From Nitrososphaerales archaeon (lineage in GTDB: Archaea > Thermoproteota > Nitrososphaeria > Nitrososphaerales > CADDZS01): 64,000 bases of DNA. Numbering within the stretch: position 1 is the stretch's first letter; every line of letters starts with the position of its first letter. The translations under genes were made by a program, and so were the position numbers. Shown here one piece after another: positions 52,653-62,470 of the stretch. The notes under the pieces are model-generated. The model ran no database searches. It saw nothing but the letters and a program-made list of their open reading frames with translations, and had not been told where the DNA came from. The stretch is taken from NCBI GenBank assembly GCA_030041295.1, contig JASHOD010000036.1, forward strand, positions 37,214 through 101,213, in the 5' to 3' direction.

Positions 52653-53003
52653 ATGTTAACCACAAAGCTAGATCTATTTGCAGGAATTCCGGTCTCTGAC
52701 TTTACAGTCTCGTTGAAATGGTACGAACTTTTGCTGGGCTCAAAGCCCACATTCTTTCCTCACGAAACAGAGGCCGTTTGGGAGTTGGCGGAACATCGGT
52801 ACATGTACATCGTGCAGAATCCAGAGCACGCCGGGCACGCTATCCATACTCTCTTCGTAGGTGAACTGGATACTATGGTCACGCAAATAGCCGAGCGGGG
52901 ACTCCCCCATTCGAATTGCGAAAACTACCCGGACGGAGTTCGCAAGATTACGTACCGCGATCCCGACGGAAATGAGGTCGGTTTTGGCGGGGCTGCACAG
53001 TAA
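52653..53003 (+). CDS. VOC (glyoxalase/bleomycin-resistance) family protein
   Basis: 116 residues, two beta-alpha-beta-beta-beta modules: FAGIPVSDFTVSLKWYELLLG and then KITYRDPDGNEVGFGG. The fold binds a metal ion; ligand positions include the final E/G region. Reaction unknown. Start TTG or ATG near 52653. Confidence 0.88.
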   Translation: MLTTKLDLFAGIPVSDFTVSLKWYELLLGSKPTFFPHETEAVWELAEHRYMYIVQNPEHAGHAIHTLFVGELDTMVTQIAERGLPHSNCENYPDGVRKITYRDPDGNEVGFGGAAQ

Positions 53004-53067
53004 TTACAACTGACTATGATATTCCTTCCCCGATTGTTCTCTACTAATCTCAAGAGTGTCAACATTC

Positions 53068-53259
53068 TTATCTTGAAACCAAGTTTTGCATGGCATTTTG
53101 AAACACATCTTTCTTTGCGTACAGTCTTGAATTTACTTTTGATGGGAGGCAGTCAAACTTCCTTAGCTTTATTCGGACACCCACGAAAACAGATTGTATT
53201 TGAAGGCCCCTCAATTCCTTCGCGCCAGCGCGGAATTCATTCTCAATCCGTACTTCCAT
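53068..53259 (-). CDS. Possible small unknown protein
   Basis: 63 residues, starting MEVRIENEFRAGAKELRGLQ. Mixed charged and hydrophobic. A TATA-like aatataaaaagg about 40-50 bases upstream gives modest support. Family not recognised. The opposite-strand frame at 53016-53360 is the competing reading. Confidence 0.3.
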   Translation of the reverse strand: MEVRIENEFRAGAKELRGLQIQSVFVGVRIKLRKFDCLPSKVNSRLYAKKDVFQNAMQNLVSR

Positions 53260-53503
53260 TCCCAGGTAGGATATCGGAAGAAGACATAACTGACATCATT
53301 CCTTTTTATATTCTTAATAGAAGAAAAATTTTCATCGGCGCGCGTGTCCTTAATGAATGACTCCAGGCTTTGGCTTTACTGCTAGGGCATGGATTCAAAT
53401 GTCTTTGAAACGCTTTCGCTATGTCTTCTTAATTTTTTCGTGAACTAGCAGAATCAATTATTAGCCCGAGTTTTTCGCCGTTATTCTTCAAGCTGACTGC
53501 ATA

Positions 53504-53611
53504 TTGACGGTAGATCAAAGAATTATTTTAATTGTCGGACTCACCGTGGTTATAATAGTTGTAGTAGTCGTAGTACGGGTTTTGATTGGCAAAAAACCAA
53601 CGAATATCTGA
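53504..53611 (+). CDS. Possible 35-residue transmembrane peptide
   Basis: Begins at TTG 53504 and reads TVDQRIILIVGLTVVIIVVV before three more Val, a basic turn and KKPTNI. One unbroken hydrophobic helix with a positive C-terminal flank. The run of GTA/GTT codons might also be a low-complexity accident. No function can be given. Confidence 0.3.
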   Translation: MTVDQRIILIVGLTVVIIVVVVVVRVLIGKKPTNI

Positions 53612-53779
53612 TTTTGTTTCACTTCCGGGTGAACAGCTTCAAAAATTATCGAATTAAAGAAACGAAATCCACGGACTCTAGCTATTTGAATCTCATCTAG
53701 ATAGATTCCACACAGGCGCAGGAATAGAAGGATAACGACCCCATTTTCTTGCTTCACGCACTAAGAAGAATCATGCCAT

Positions 53780-54838
53780 TTAACCTAGTATAGCAGGGCA
53801 CGATGGCTGTGAAGGAATGTTGTCATTTGGATTGATGCAATAGAGATTGTTGTTGATTAGAACTATTGTAAACGTCGTGCAGGCCTTTGTTGTGCTGCCC
53901 GCTTCGCAGAGTGTCATCGTTTCAACATACGCGACATCGCCGTTTCCATTAGTTAACTCCTCCGCAGGATTTTGGGTATTACTAGGACAGGGCAACCTTA
54001 GTATTACGCAGCTGGACTCGCTCCCACTTAATGTGACATTTCCCACGTAATGCCAGGATGAGCTGAAAGCTACAGAACCTATTGTCAGGCCATTTAGGCT
54101 AGTTTGAGGAACTACGGCAAAGTGCAAAATTACTAACTGACCCCATTCATCTCCAGTCACAATTGTGTAGACGCCCTCGGTCAGACTGTGTTCAGTGCCT
54201 GAACTATTCCAGTAGCTTCCTATACCCACTGAGTGCGACAGAGGAAAGGTGCTGAAAATCGGTGGTTCACAGTTCTGGTCGTCCGTGCCGGTACTGTTTA
54301 TTGCTCCTTGGCAAACTGCCGTGGAATCACTTGAAGGCTCAAAGCTATAGTATTGGGCTACGCCAAAGAAGTCAGCAGGGCAGCCGTAAATTCCATCTGG
54401 ATTGTACAAATAAAGTGAAGTGTCTGATGAAATGTTAGAAGAACTATAGTATCCTCGCAAAAGCGCGATTCCAAAAGGAAAAGCGCCATTTCCACACGGA
54501 CCCATCCTAAGGCCGGGACCTTGAGATTCTTGCAGAGCCCAATCGCTTGATACTGAAACATTGTTAGTTGTCGGAAGAAGGTTGTACTCGCTGATGTTGA
54601 CTCCTATAGATCCACTCTGCGCGATAATTGTCGAGTTTAGTGACACAAAAAGTTCAACACCCAAGGTAGGATTAGAAGAAATCTCCGAAGAAGCAAGAGA
54701 AGAATAATCAACCACATTAGGGCTCTGGCTTGAGGAAACCGAAGTTCCAAGATACACTCCGACATAGCCGATTCCGAATACCAGGCCAAATATGACAAAT
54801 GGTATGAAAGCCAGCGCAGCGTTTTTAGTCCAAGTCAA
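53780..54838 (-). CDS. Secreted or membrane-anchored Ser/Asn-rich protein
   Basis: 352 residues. One N-terminal transmembrane helix (residues about 9-31), then a long extracellular region rich in Ser, Thr, Asn, Gly and Tyr with at least eight Cys (GPCGNG, YGCPADF, VCQGA, QNCEPP, SCVILRLPC, LCEAGSTTKAC, YCINP). The many N-x-S/T sequons fit an archaeal surface glycoprotein. No catalytic motif seen. Confidence 0.65.
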   Translation of the reverse strand: MTWTKNAALAFIPFVIFGLVFGIGYVGVYLGTSVSSSQSPNVVDYSSLASSEISSNPTLGVELFVSLNSTIIAQSGSIGVNISEYNLLPTTNNVSVSSDWALQESQGPGLRMGPCGNGAFPFGIALLRGYYSSSNISSDTSLYLYNPDGIYGCPADFFGVAQYYSFEPSSDSTAVCQGAINSTGTDDQNCEPPIFSTFPLSHSVGIGSYWNSSGTEHSLTEGVYTIVTGDEWGQLVILHFAVVPQTSLNGLTIGSVAFSSSWHYVGNVTLSGSESSCVILRLPCPSNTQNPAEELTNGNGDVAYVETMTLCEAGSTTKACTTFTIVLINNNLYCINPNDNIPSQPSCPAILG

Positions 54839-55053
54839 TTTGAGAATTCCTCACTTCTAAGTCGATGTTAGAAAGTTGTAATATTTGATTCTATGTAGGA
54901 GTCACGATGTTCTGATTCATAGAACAGTCTTGGAGCACGCTGTCCAGGAAAGGAAAATAGCGTAAATTCCAAATTCGGGACCGTATTGATTCCTCGAGTG
55001 TTTGCATATTCTTTAAAGGAAATTTTCTCCGAGTGAATTAATGGTCTAAAAAT

Positions 55054-57024
55054 ATGACGACGACAATTTCGCCCGAGGATATTCTCAAAGAGAGAATCAT
55101 CTCTGACGCTCAAATATCTCCGGATGGGAACAGAGTCGCTCTCACAGTCGCCGAGGCATTCAAAGAAGAAGATCGCACGATGGCTAGATCCAACATATGG
55201 ATCGCAGACGTAAGAACTGGTTCGGTACGCCAGCTTACAACCGGTACGAGCACGGATTATATGCCGCGCTGGTCTCCTGACGGTAAGGAGCTCGCCTTCC
55301 TTTCCGACAGGGTCGAGAAAGGGAAATTCCAACTGTACATCCTATCGCTAGACGGAGGCGAGGCAATACAGCTCACCAATGTCATTGGTGAAGTCACTCA
55401 CCTCGCCGTCTCTCCGTCGGGAATGTCTCAGGGCGAGATCACCCAATTCGCGTGGTCGCCCTTAGGTAACTCCATAGCATATCTGATGTACGACTCTGAA
55501 ACTCCCGAGGATTCCGCAAGAAAAGAAGAGTCGGGAGGAGCACTAGAGTTCGAAGAGCACCACAAGTATGGACGGATCTGGACGGTTGAAATCGAAAGCA
55601 AGAAGACGAAGAGGATTACTAAAGACTATCACGTTTGGGAGTTTGATTGGTGTCCAGATGAACGCTCTTTCGTCTCCCTAATCGCTGACGAGCCTTACGA
55701 GTGGACCTGGCACATTGCGCGGATAGCCATCATTCCCTTAGAAACGGGAGAACCGAAAGAAATCTACTCGAAGTGGTCGAAACAATTCGGCGGATTAAGG
55801 TGGTCGGTCGATGGAAAATCTGTCTTCTTCATTTCTGCGACTCTGAGCGACAGGCCCCTCGTGGGCGGAGATCTCTTTAGAATCGACCTCGGAGCCGAAT
55901 CCGAACCAGTGAATCTCTCGCGCAACAGATTCGGATCTGTCCATTGGATCAGCCAACTTCCTGGCACAAAGAATCTGCTCGTTTACAGCGTCAACATGAC
56001 GAAATCGGTATTCTGTCTTCTCGATGGTTTCAGACAAGACGAAGATAATTTCGAGATCCTCTCCGAGATGGATATTGCCCTCGGAAACAGAGCTTGGCCC
56101 AAGTTTTCCATCGACAAGAATGGAAGACGCCTGGCAATGGTTCGGGAAGAACTAAACGCTCCCGCGGAAGTTTGGTGCGCAGTGATTGAGGACAATGGAT
56201 TAAAGTGGACACAGCTGACTCATCTAAACGATTCGCTCCTTCAGTACGGCGAAATAAAGGGCGAACTTGTAGAGTGGTCTTCCTTTGATGGCTTGAAAAT
56301 TCAAGGACTAGCTTACTTCCCAGTCGGAGTAAGAAGAGAGCATCTCCCATTGATTGTGAGGGCTCACGGAGGACCATCAACCTGCTACGGATACCGCTAC
56401 GAAATGGAAGCGAGATTTTTCTGTTCCCATGGGTATGCGGTGCTTCTTCCAAATCCCCGAGGCAGTCAGGGAAGAGGCGTAAAGTTTCTCGAGATGCACA
56501 GGGGGAACATCGAGGGAGATGATTTGAAGGACATTCTTGCCGGAGTCGATTACTTCGTGGAGCGCGGATGGGCTGACCCCAAGGACCTCTTTCTCTATGG
56601 CGGGAGCTACGGCGGCTATCTAGCGATGTGGGCGGTCTCTCAGACCGAGCGGTTCAACTCCGTGGTCGCAGACTTTGGAATCTCTAACATGCTTAGTATG
56701 CACGGCGGAGAATGGAATACTTACTGGGAGATCTTCGTTTTTGACATCAACCCATACTCTCAGCCCGATCTTTATAACAAAAAGTCGGCGGTCTATTACG
56801 CAAAAAAGATTCGAACGCCCACCTTGATCATACACGGCCGCGAGGATCCGTGCGTACCCGTACAGCAATCGTACGAATTCTTTAGGGCTTTGAAAGAATT
56901 AGGCGTGGAGACAAAGCTGGTCGTATATCCGAGAGAAGGACATGGTTGGCAGGAAAGGAAGCATAAACTGGATTCATACCGCAGGCATCTTGCGTGGTTT
57001 GAAGCTCATAAGAAAAAAGTGTAG
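55054..57024 (+). CDS. S9 family peptidase (acylaminoacyl-peptidase type)
   Basis: 656 residues. N-terminal beta-propeller with repeated WSPDGKEL/WSVDGK strands, C-terminal alpha/beta hydrolase. Nucleophile Ser in GGSYGGYLAMW, Asp in IIHGREDPCVPVQQS, and His in REGHGW. Members release N-acylated or other N-terminal residues from oligopeptides in the cytoplasm. A TATA-like ctttaaagg at 55011-55019 precedes ATG 55054. Confidence 0.93.
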   Translation: MTTTISPEDILKERIISDAQISPDGNRVALTVAEAFKEEDRTMARSNIWIADVRTGSVRQLTTGTSTDYMPRWSPDGKELAFLSDRVEKGKFQLYILSLDGGEAIQLTNVIGEVTHLAVSPSGMSQGEITQFAWSPLGNSIAYLMYDSETPEDSARKEESGGALEFEEHHKYGRIWTVEIESKKTKRITKDYHVWEFDWCPDERSFVSLIADEPYEWTWHIARIAIIPLETGEPKEIYSKWSKQFGGLRWSVDGKSVFFISATLSDRPLVGGDLFRIDLGAESEPVNLSRNRFGSVHWISQLPGTKNLLVYSVNMTKSVFCLLDGFRQDEDNFEILSEMDIALGNRAWPKFSIDKNGRRLAMVREELNAPAEVWCAVIEDNGLKWTQLTHLNDSLLQYGEIKGELVEWSSFDGLKIQGLAYFPVGVRREHLPLIVRAHGGPSTCYGYRYEMEARFFCSHGYAVLLPNPRGSQGRGVKFLEMHRGNIEGDDLKDILAGVDYFVERGWADPKDLFLYGGSYGGYLAMWAVSQTERFNSVVADFGISNMLSMHGGEWNTYWEIFVFDINPYSQPDLYNKKSAVYYAKKIRTPTLIIHGREDPCVPVQQSYEFFRALKELGVETKLVVYPREGHGWQERKHKLDSYRRHLAWFEAHKKKV

Positions 57025-57088
57025 TCACTTAACAATGCTCAAGTATTGCTAACAATTCGCTTCAAATCGTAGCAAGCGTTGATCATTC

Positions 57089-57586
57089 TTATGGAGATGC
57101 ATATGTGCATACGGTAACATTCTCATCAAATGCAGCCAGGTGGAGAGTACTGGTGCTTGTCGTTACAAATTTCGTTAGGCTGTTCGTTGTACTTGTTGTG
57201 GTGTAAGATACAATGGAGGATTGCATGCTGGCATAGATAGTGCTGTAAGTCGTATAAACGATTGTGGTGTTGCTGGCCGTGACAGTTACATTGCTCGATG
57301 CAAGCATGATCGAATGTGGAACATCATAATTAGTTGCAGCGCAAACCCCGACCAGAGTTACTGCTGTCACTTCAAGCTTTGTACTCTTGAGTTCAAAATG
57401 GCTGTATCCGACAACTGCTAAGATAGCGACGCCAATCACGAGGATTACGACAACTATTACGCGTACTTTTGATAATGCCCTAGATGAATAGATGCGCTTA
57501 ATTTTTTCATATGATAAGAAATACTTAAGCTTCTTTACGAAAAAAGTCTCGGATAGAACAGTCTCGTCCATGGCAATCCTTGCCAA
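57089..57586 (-). CDS. Membrane-anchored Ser/Thr-rich protein
   Basis: 165 residues. A basic cytoplasmic N-terminus, one transmembrane helix (residues about 42-62, VRVIVVVILVIGVAILAVVGY), then an extracellular Ser/Thr/Tyr-rich domain (TVTASNTTIVYTTYSTIYAS) with two Cys. The same style of protein as the one at 53.8 kb. Function unknown. Confidence 0.6.
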   Translation of the reverse strand: MARIAMDETVLSETFFVKKLKYFLSYEKIKRIYSSRALSKVRVIVVVILVIGVAILAVVGYSHFELKSTKLEVTAVTLVGVCAATNYDVPHSIMLASSNVTVTASNTTIVYTTYSTIYASMQSSIVSYTTTSTTNSLTKFVTTSTSTLHLAAFDENVTVCTYASP

Positions 57587-57616
57587 GATGTCTGACAGTC
57601 AGCGAATTTTTTTCAT

Positions 57617-58126
57617 TCACGCTACGTTCATTCTTGATTTCTTCATCAATAATCCTGCCGTACTAACAATCAGGAGGGCGCCTGATAATAAGAGTAAATC
57701 GGCATTCGAAAACCATGAGGTGTACGGGCTGTAGCTGATAATAAGAGCTGCATGAATCCAAAATTCCCTTCTGTCCCAGATGTAGATTTCTAAACCTAGA
57801 GGCAAGACGCACAGTGACGTTATCTGAATGGTTTTTAGGAGACTCTTTGAAAGGAGCCAACTACATAATATTATCACCAAAGCGAGACCAAGCGTTTCAA
57901 CATCTTTGAATGTACGGAAGGGCGGAGTGACAGGTTGGAGATGTAAATTAAGTAGCCTGCCTTCAACCTCTATCAAGTGTTGAAGGAACAAATATATTCG
58001 GCAGCCAACATTTCCAAAATTTCTTAGAAAGAAGCCAAAACTATAAAGTAAATACAAGTTGATGATTACTGCCGAGAAAATCAATACTAGCCCAAGAAAC
58101 ACTCGCAGAAAGATCTTCGATTTCAA
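57617..58126 (-). CDS. Four-helix membrane protein of unknown function
   Basis: 169 residues with four hydrophobic segments (about 8-33, 78-100, 103-115 and 140-160) and short loops. Not recognised. It ends 31 bases before the Ser/Thr-rich protein on the same strand, so the two may be coexpressed. Confidence 0.55.
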   Translation of the reverse strand: MKSKIFLRVFLGLVLIFSAVIINLYLLYSFGFFLRNFGNVGCRIYLFLQHLIEVEGRLLNLHLQPVTPPFRTFKDVETLGLALVIILCSWLLSKSLLKTIQITSLCVLPLGLEIYIWDRREFWIHAALIISYSPYTSWFSNADLLLLSGALLIVSTAGLLMKKSRMNVA

Positions 58127-58870
58127 AACCTAGCGCCTCAAACGGCTTGGCTCTGTTTTGGTAATCATGACTGGGCCATTTATTCACCGCACTCATTTCT
58201 CAATTTTGATAACAAGAACTAGGGCAAAATAAATAGAACAGCAAAAAAAGAACAAGAGCAATTACCCGATTGCTCTACTAGCGATCACTTCAACTTGGCG
58301 AATGCTATCGAGTGGCAACTTCACTAGCGGAGAAATCGTCATTACGAAATCGATTTTGCGAATGTGCGGCCATTCAAGACGAACCCCAAGAAACTTGAAG
58401 TTATTAGGGCGAATCCACATATGGATTTTCTGCTTGGTTCATGGCCCAAGATTAAAGTTTGGGATAATCTCGTGCGACCGTCAGACCACGTGGCAGGCCT
58501 AAAGCCTTCCTTTTGTTCTGCCATTCATTGAGTGTATGATTGTCCCGTGTCGTCCAACCATTTCTGAATCTTATCTGTTGCACTTTACCAATATATTATA
58601 GAAAGAGTTGTGTTGCTCTAAGATTATAATCGGAATGTCTCTGCAGACACTACGCATATATGCCCCCGGAATTATCAACGAGGAATGTATTCGCAAAAGT
58701 AGAGAAAACAAATTAGAATTAGCAACTGATGGGATATTCCCCTTCTAGGCGTGTCTTGGTTTGTAAGTTATCGCATACGACGACCGCTATGAACTGCTCC
58801 GCTTCCCGCTCGGGGAAAGAAATGGACGCTTTCTACAAATTTGCGGAGTGGTAAGAAATGAATAGAAAGT
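58127..58870. other. Long spacer with one weak frame
   Basis: 744 bases. A plus-strand frame from GTG 58364 to TGA 58531 (55 codons) encodes VRPFKTNPKKLEVIRANPHM followed by DFLLGSWPKIKVWDNLVRPS and looks protein-like. The frame is open upstream to a stop near 58325. It could be a small protein or a gene remnant. Nothing else was recognised. Confidence 0.3.
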
Positions 58871-59347
58871 TTGGTAGTAAGAGAAGTATCTGCAAACGCA
58901 AATGCAATTAATTGGAATAGTCGCGAGAAGGACGCTTCGGATGGCGCTGCTGTCTCTCTCTTTCGTCACGTTTCTGACTTCACGATGAGATCCTATCTTA
59001 GAATTCCTTCGAGCCATTATGCTTCTGATGCAGCTAGGGCCATGCTTGATTCAAAATCTAAAGAAGCGATCGTCTGCACTATCTCAGAGAATCCGATAGG
59101 AATCGTAACTGAACATGACCTGCTGGACAGAGTACTTGCCTCAGGAAGAGATCCAAGATCAACAAGAATAATTGAGGTCATGAGTATGCCAATAGAAACC
59201 GTAGACGAGAACTCTGGTATTGGAAAGGCGTTGCTCAAAATGGCTGATCTCCAAATCAAGAGACTTGCTGTAACGAGACAAGGAAGGATCGTGGGCCTCA
59301 TCACCAGAGCAAGCCTTGCTACATCTAGCGCGGCGGCATCACACTAA
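58871..59347 (+). CDS. CBS-domain pair protein
   Basis: 158 residues. After a polar N-terminus, two CBS domains: first MRSYLRIPSSHYASDAARAMLDSKSKEAIVCT ... GIVTEHDLLDRVL, second MSMPIETVDENSGIGKALLKM ... IVGLITRASLATSS. Such pairs bind adenosine nucleotides or NAD and regulate partners or act as stand-alone sensors. The start is TTG 58871. Confidence 0.9.
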   Translation: MVVREVSANANAINWNSREKDASDGAAVSLFRHVSDFTMRSYLRIPSSHYASDAARAMLDSKSKEAIVCTISENPIGIVTEHDLLDRVLASGRDPRSTRIIEVMSMPIETVDENSGIGKALLKMADLQIKRLAVTRQGRIVGLITRASLATSSAAASH

Positions 59348-59816
59348 GAAGCAAAGAACACTGATCGGCGCGTTAAAGTTCGGTAACTGAACGGAGCTAC
59401 AGGAAGAGTCCAGTGTGCATGATCTTCAGCGCTGGAAGTACTTTCTTCTATTCATTCACATACCTTTTTCAAAGAAACCTTTTTCTTCTCGACGTTTTTT
59501 CAGGCAATGGTTGGTTCTCTCAGGTTCAGGTTTGATCGAACGGATTCCCCAATTGGCTTGTCGATAAACGGCAGCGATGCAACAGATTTACTCGCCTTTA
59601 AGTAAAAGTATCGATGATAACAGAAGGCGACACAAACTTTGGACGAGGTAGCTGAAAATGAGAGGTACCTCGTCGGATTCATGAGTCCTTCTAATAGAAG
59701 GATTAGTCATTCTTTCGGAAGGTTAGATATGCGGCTCTTCGGAATCTACGCTACTGGCAAACGAATATTCCTTATACTTCTTCAATCAAAATGCAAGTAA
59801 GCTACTTGGCCCGTTA
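59348..59816. other. Spacer without a supported gene
   Basis: 469 bases between the CBS protein and the KaiC-like ATPase. Short frames at about 59506 (plus, 33 codons) and 59500-59682 (minus, 60 codons) lack recognisable features. Confidence 0.4.
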
Positions 59817-61331
59817 CTAAACCAACGAAGTCAGTCTTGTTTCCAGATAACCCTTGGAAAAATCATTACTCACGCTGTAGAGCTGTGAACGGGGCTTTAC
59901 AGAGTGAATTACAAGCGCGCCTTCTACCTGCTCAAACCGAACATAAATGTCCGCCATGCCGCCGAGCTCGTTGGTCAAGGATGATCCGAAGGTCACGACT
60001 GAAAGCAGGACATCTTCCGAGTGCCTTATCTTGTGAACAATCCTTTGCATGAATCTGGCAGCATCGCTATGATCGAAGACATGATTAACCACGTCTGCAG
60101 AAATCGCGTACATACATGGATTGCCTGAGCTGGCCCTGATGCTCTGAGAAATGTCCAAGATCATGTCGCACGAACTCTCCCACGAGCAGGGATCCATTTC
60201 GAATTGGCAAGATCCAGAGTCAACTGGCTTTCCAAAGGAGCCGACCCTGAATCTCTCCCTCACATCTTTGGAGGGAAGATGGCTGTTGAGTGCTTTTAGT
60301 TGAGTACCTGCGGACCCGGATGATGGGACCAAGATTGCACTCCCCCCGTTTGCGATGAAATTCATGCTCACGGTCGAGGTTATAGGAGTGAAACATTCGA
60401 AAGAAGAGGAGTATCTACCCAGCTCAAACATAATGTGGCGACTCTTGGGCAACCCACCCTCGAAAAAGTTGTCGAGATCAGCGCTTCCCGTGGAGTATTG
60501 AGTTTCTTGGTGGGGAAGGGGCGAGTATGGCTTGGCCGCCGTCGGGGGAAGCCTCAAGATATCAGAGGGCGGGATTGCGGTGAACCTTCCGTCGGCGAGA
60601 GTGTAAATGTTAGTCGAGAGAGAAATGGCTGATCCCCTGAGTTTGTTCCACTCAATCGTCCTAACTCTGTTTCCATCGAATCTCTCGTTCCTCATTGTAA
60701 CGACGGCATCAACGAGATAGTCGGTGGTCGTCATGTTCGGATCTTCGCTGAGGAAGATGACCTTCGCTTTGTGCCCAGCTGCGATGAAGTTTATCCCCTG
60801 TTCGATTTTGAGCCTTTCGACTCGTTCGGTCAAGTTTGCGATCGAGTCCCAGCTGTCCAAGACGATCAGAGGCTCTTGGACTTTCAGGATCGCGTCAAGA
60901 AGTACCTTGAGAAATTCTTTGGGGTCTGCGAATCTCGAATCTAGAAATTGAGAATTATCCTTCTTTGGATGAAGCTTGTCAGCGGACACATCGATTATCT
61001 TCCCCTCCTTTAACAAACGCGAAAGTTCCTTTTGATGCGAGATGAGCTGTTCAAGCGAAACGCGGGTGGAGATATAGACGCCGCTTCCGTGCATGGACAA
61101 GAGCTCCAGCGCGAGCGTCGTCTTGCCGGCTCCTGGCTCGCCCTTTATCAGAATGGACCCAACTTCCCTTTTGAGAAGCGGAGCGAGCAAATCAGCAGTA
61201 TAACCAGACGCCGGCTTGACTTCTTCTAGGGTGGAAGAAGCCGTTCTGAGTGAAGTGCTTTGCAACTCTGACTGGTTATCTAACCGAGACTCGCACTGAA
61301 TATATGTGAGATGGATGCCGGATTCAGACAC
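59817..61331 (-). CDS. KaiC/RecA-like ATPase, two domains, second domain degenerate
   Basis: 504 residues. The N-terminal domain has Walker A GEPGAGKTT (64-72), a Walker B-like LIVLDSWDSIANL, and IEWNKLRGSAI, as in archaeal KaiC-like proteins. The second half repeats the fold from about residue 285 (STGSADLDNFFEGGLPKSRHIMFEL), but the P-loop position is degenerate (ELGRYSSSF). Archaeal KaiC-like ATPases often take part in signalling or motility. One working and one silent ATPase site suggests a regulatory switch; that is inference. Confidence 0.8.
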   Translation of the reverse strand: MSESGIHLTYIQCESRLDNQSELQSTSLRTASSTLEEVKPASGYTADLLAPLLKREVGSILIKGEPGAGKTTLALELLSMHGSGVYISTRVSLEQLISHQKELSRLLKEGKIIDVSADKLHPKKDNSQFLDSRFADPKEFLKVLLDAILKVQEPLIVLDSWDSIANLTERVERLKIEQGINFIAAGHKAKVIFLSEDPNMTTTDYLVDAVVTMRNERFDGNRVRTIEWNKLRGSAISLSTNIYTLADGRFTAIPPSDILRLPPTAAKPYSPLPHQETQYSTGSADLDNFFEGGLPKSRHIMFELGRYSSSFECFTPITSTVSMNFIANGGSAILVPSSGSAGTQLKALNSHLPSKDVRERFRVGSFGKPVDSGSCQFEMDPCSWESSCDMILDISQSIRASSGNPCMYAISADVVNHVFDHSDAARFMQRIVHKIRHSEDVLLSVVTFGSSLTNELGGMADIYVRFEQVEGALVIHSVKPRSQLYSVSNDFSKGYLETRLTSLV

Positions 61332-61722
61332 TCCTTCCTTCGGGGATCATTTTAGAAGGGCCTCTCATATTCGACCCTTGTCTTCTGAGCTCTCATGAGC
61401 AGTAACTACGCACCCTCTTGCAAGGTTGTTGAACCATCTCTTTGCCTTAGGATCTTCATCAAGTAGAAGCGAGTGTTTGTTCTTAGGCATCCAAAGAGAA
61501 TGCTAGGGCGTCAAAAATATAACTACTTGAACCTAAGAGTGCGGTCGCCGGGATTGAGCGTCGAGCGAGGCTACAATCAACGCTACATTCTTGTAAAAAT
61601 AGAAAGCTGTATGGTTTCGGCCTTTCCTTTGCTATGGCTTTATCCTTGGTTGAATGTAATAAGAGCAACCTCTCACGGTAAATCCTAGTCCTATAGATTC
61701 TTGATAGAATCTGCACTGTCAA
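61332..61722. other. Spacer containing the first 39-bp direct repeat
   Basis: 391 bases. Contains repeat copy 1 (61540-61578). A 71-codon plus-strand frame (61473-61688) covers the repeat but is probably fortuitous. Confidence 0.4.
61540..61578 (+). repeat. 39-bp direct repeat, left copy (att-like)
   Basis: Begins with tgcggtcgccgggattgagc and ends ggctacaatc. It matches the copy at 63654-63692 in 36 of 39 positions, same orientation, start to start 2114 bases. The first 20 bases are identical. The reverse complement of that block ends AATCCCGGCGACCGCA, like the T-arm and acceptor 3' end of many archaeal tRNAs, but no full tRNA is present here. Confidence 0.6.
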
Positions 61723-62025
61723 CTATTGGTCGACAACTTTCGTTGAACACTTGCTCATGCGCTTTTCCTCGTCAAATCTTTTCGCACTTTTGACGGCTTC
61801 GGCAATTGCCTCATGCGTATCTGGGATTGAGTGTGTTTGCTTATACTGTTCTATTTCTTGAATTAAGTCTTCACTCAGCGTAATAACTTTCTTTCGGGGA
61901 TAACCAAGACTCTCCAGAATTTCATTCCAGAATTCATGCCGAATAGTAACGAGTTTCTCGTCCTTTCCCTGTGTGACTTCGAGGCGAACTAGTTGAACAC
62001 TCTTGTTGTCATCATTTAGAAGCAA
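61723..62025 (-). CDS. Orphan protein, possible DNA-binding
   Basis: 100 residues. Contains KLVTIRHEFWNEILESLGYP, then PRKKVITLSEDLIQEIEQYK, and a second helix. The strand-helix-helix order with a short basic turn resembles ribbon-helix-helix-like regulators, but no signature is firm. Overlaps the next gene by 10 bases (62016-62025). Family not recognised. Confidence 0.45.
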   Translation of the reverse strand: MLLNDDNKSVQLVRLEVTQGKDEKLVTIRHEFWNEILESLGYPRKKVITLSEDLIQEIEQYKQTHSIPDTHEAIAEAVKSAKRFDEEKRMSKCSTKVVDQ

Positions 62026-62402
62026 GAGATTTCCTTGAACATCATCCTAATGTCTCGAGGCTCAGTTGAAAGTTGCTGACGGTATGTCTCTAGCATTTCT
62101 AATCTGTGATAAGGGACATGAACCATAATTTCGACCTGTGCAAACTGAGTTCCCGACTTAATTTCGCCTTGCAATTGTGTAGTGTTCCAAATAGAGCCTT
62201 CACCAACGAATAGGTTTGGCAAAGGGTTAACGGTCTTCACAAAGATAGAAGAAGTGACAACATACGCCAAGTTAGCGCCTTCTAACATCACGTCGACAGG
62301 TAGTACAAGAACGACAGAGTCATTATAGTAACCTTGATAGTAGTTGTGGTCAACATGTAACCTTTCGTTTCCCTCGGGATAATACGTTGCCTTAATGTTC
62401 AT
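62016..62402 (-). CDS. Orphan beta-rich protein
   Basis: 128 residues, mostly beta: TYYPEGNERLHVDHNYYQGYY, VVLVLPVDVM, AYVVTSSIFVK, GTQFAQVEIMVHVPYHRLEM. No family recognised. Translationally coupled to the downstream orphan gene. Part of the repeat-bounded segment. Confidence 0.45.
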   Translation of the reverse strand: MNIKATYYPEGNERLHVDHNYYQGYYNDSVVLVLPVDVMLEGANLAYVVTSSIFVKTVNPLPNLFVGEGSIWNTTQLQGEIKSGTQFAQVEIMVHVPYHRLEMLETYRQQLSTEPRDIRMMFKEISCF

Positions 62403-62470
62403 TGGTAGTTCTCAAGCAACGGAACCTTTATTGATTTTTGTGTAGTAATCAAATCTTAGGCTTGTGAGTG

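Noticed and set aside
53016..53360. Plus-strand 114-codon frame (MIFLPRLFS...)
   Set aside because: Composition looks non-coding and it conflicts with a minus-strand frame that has a better promoter; neither is firm.
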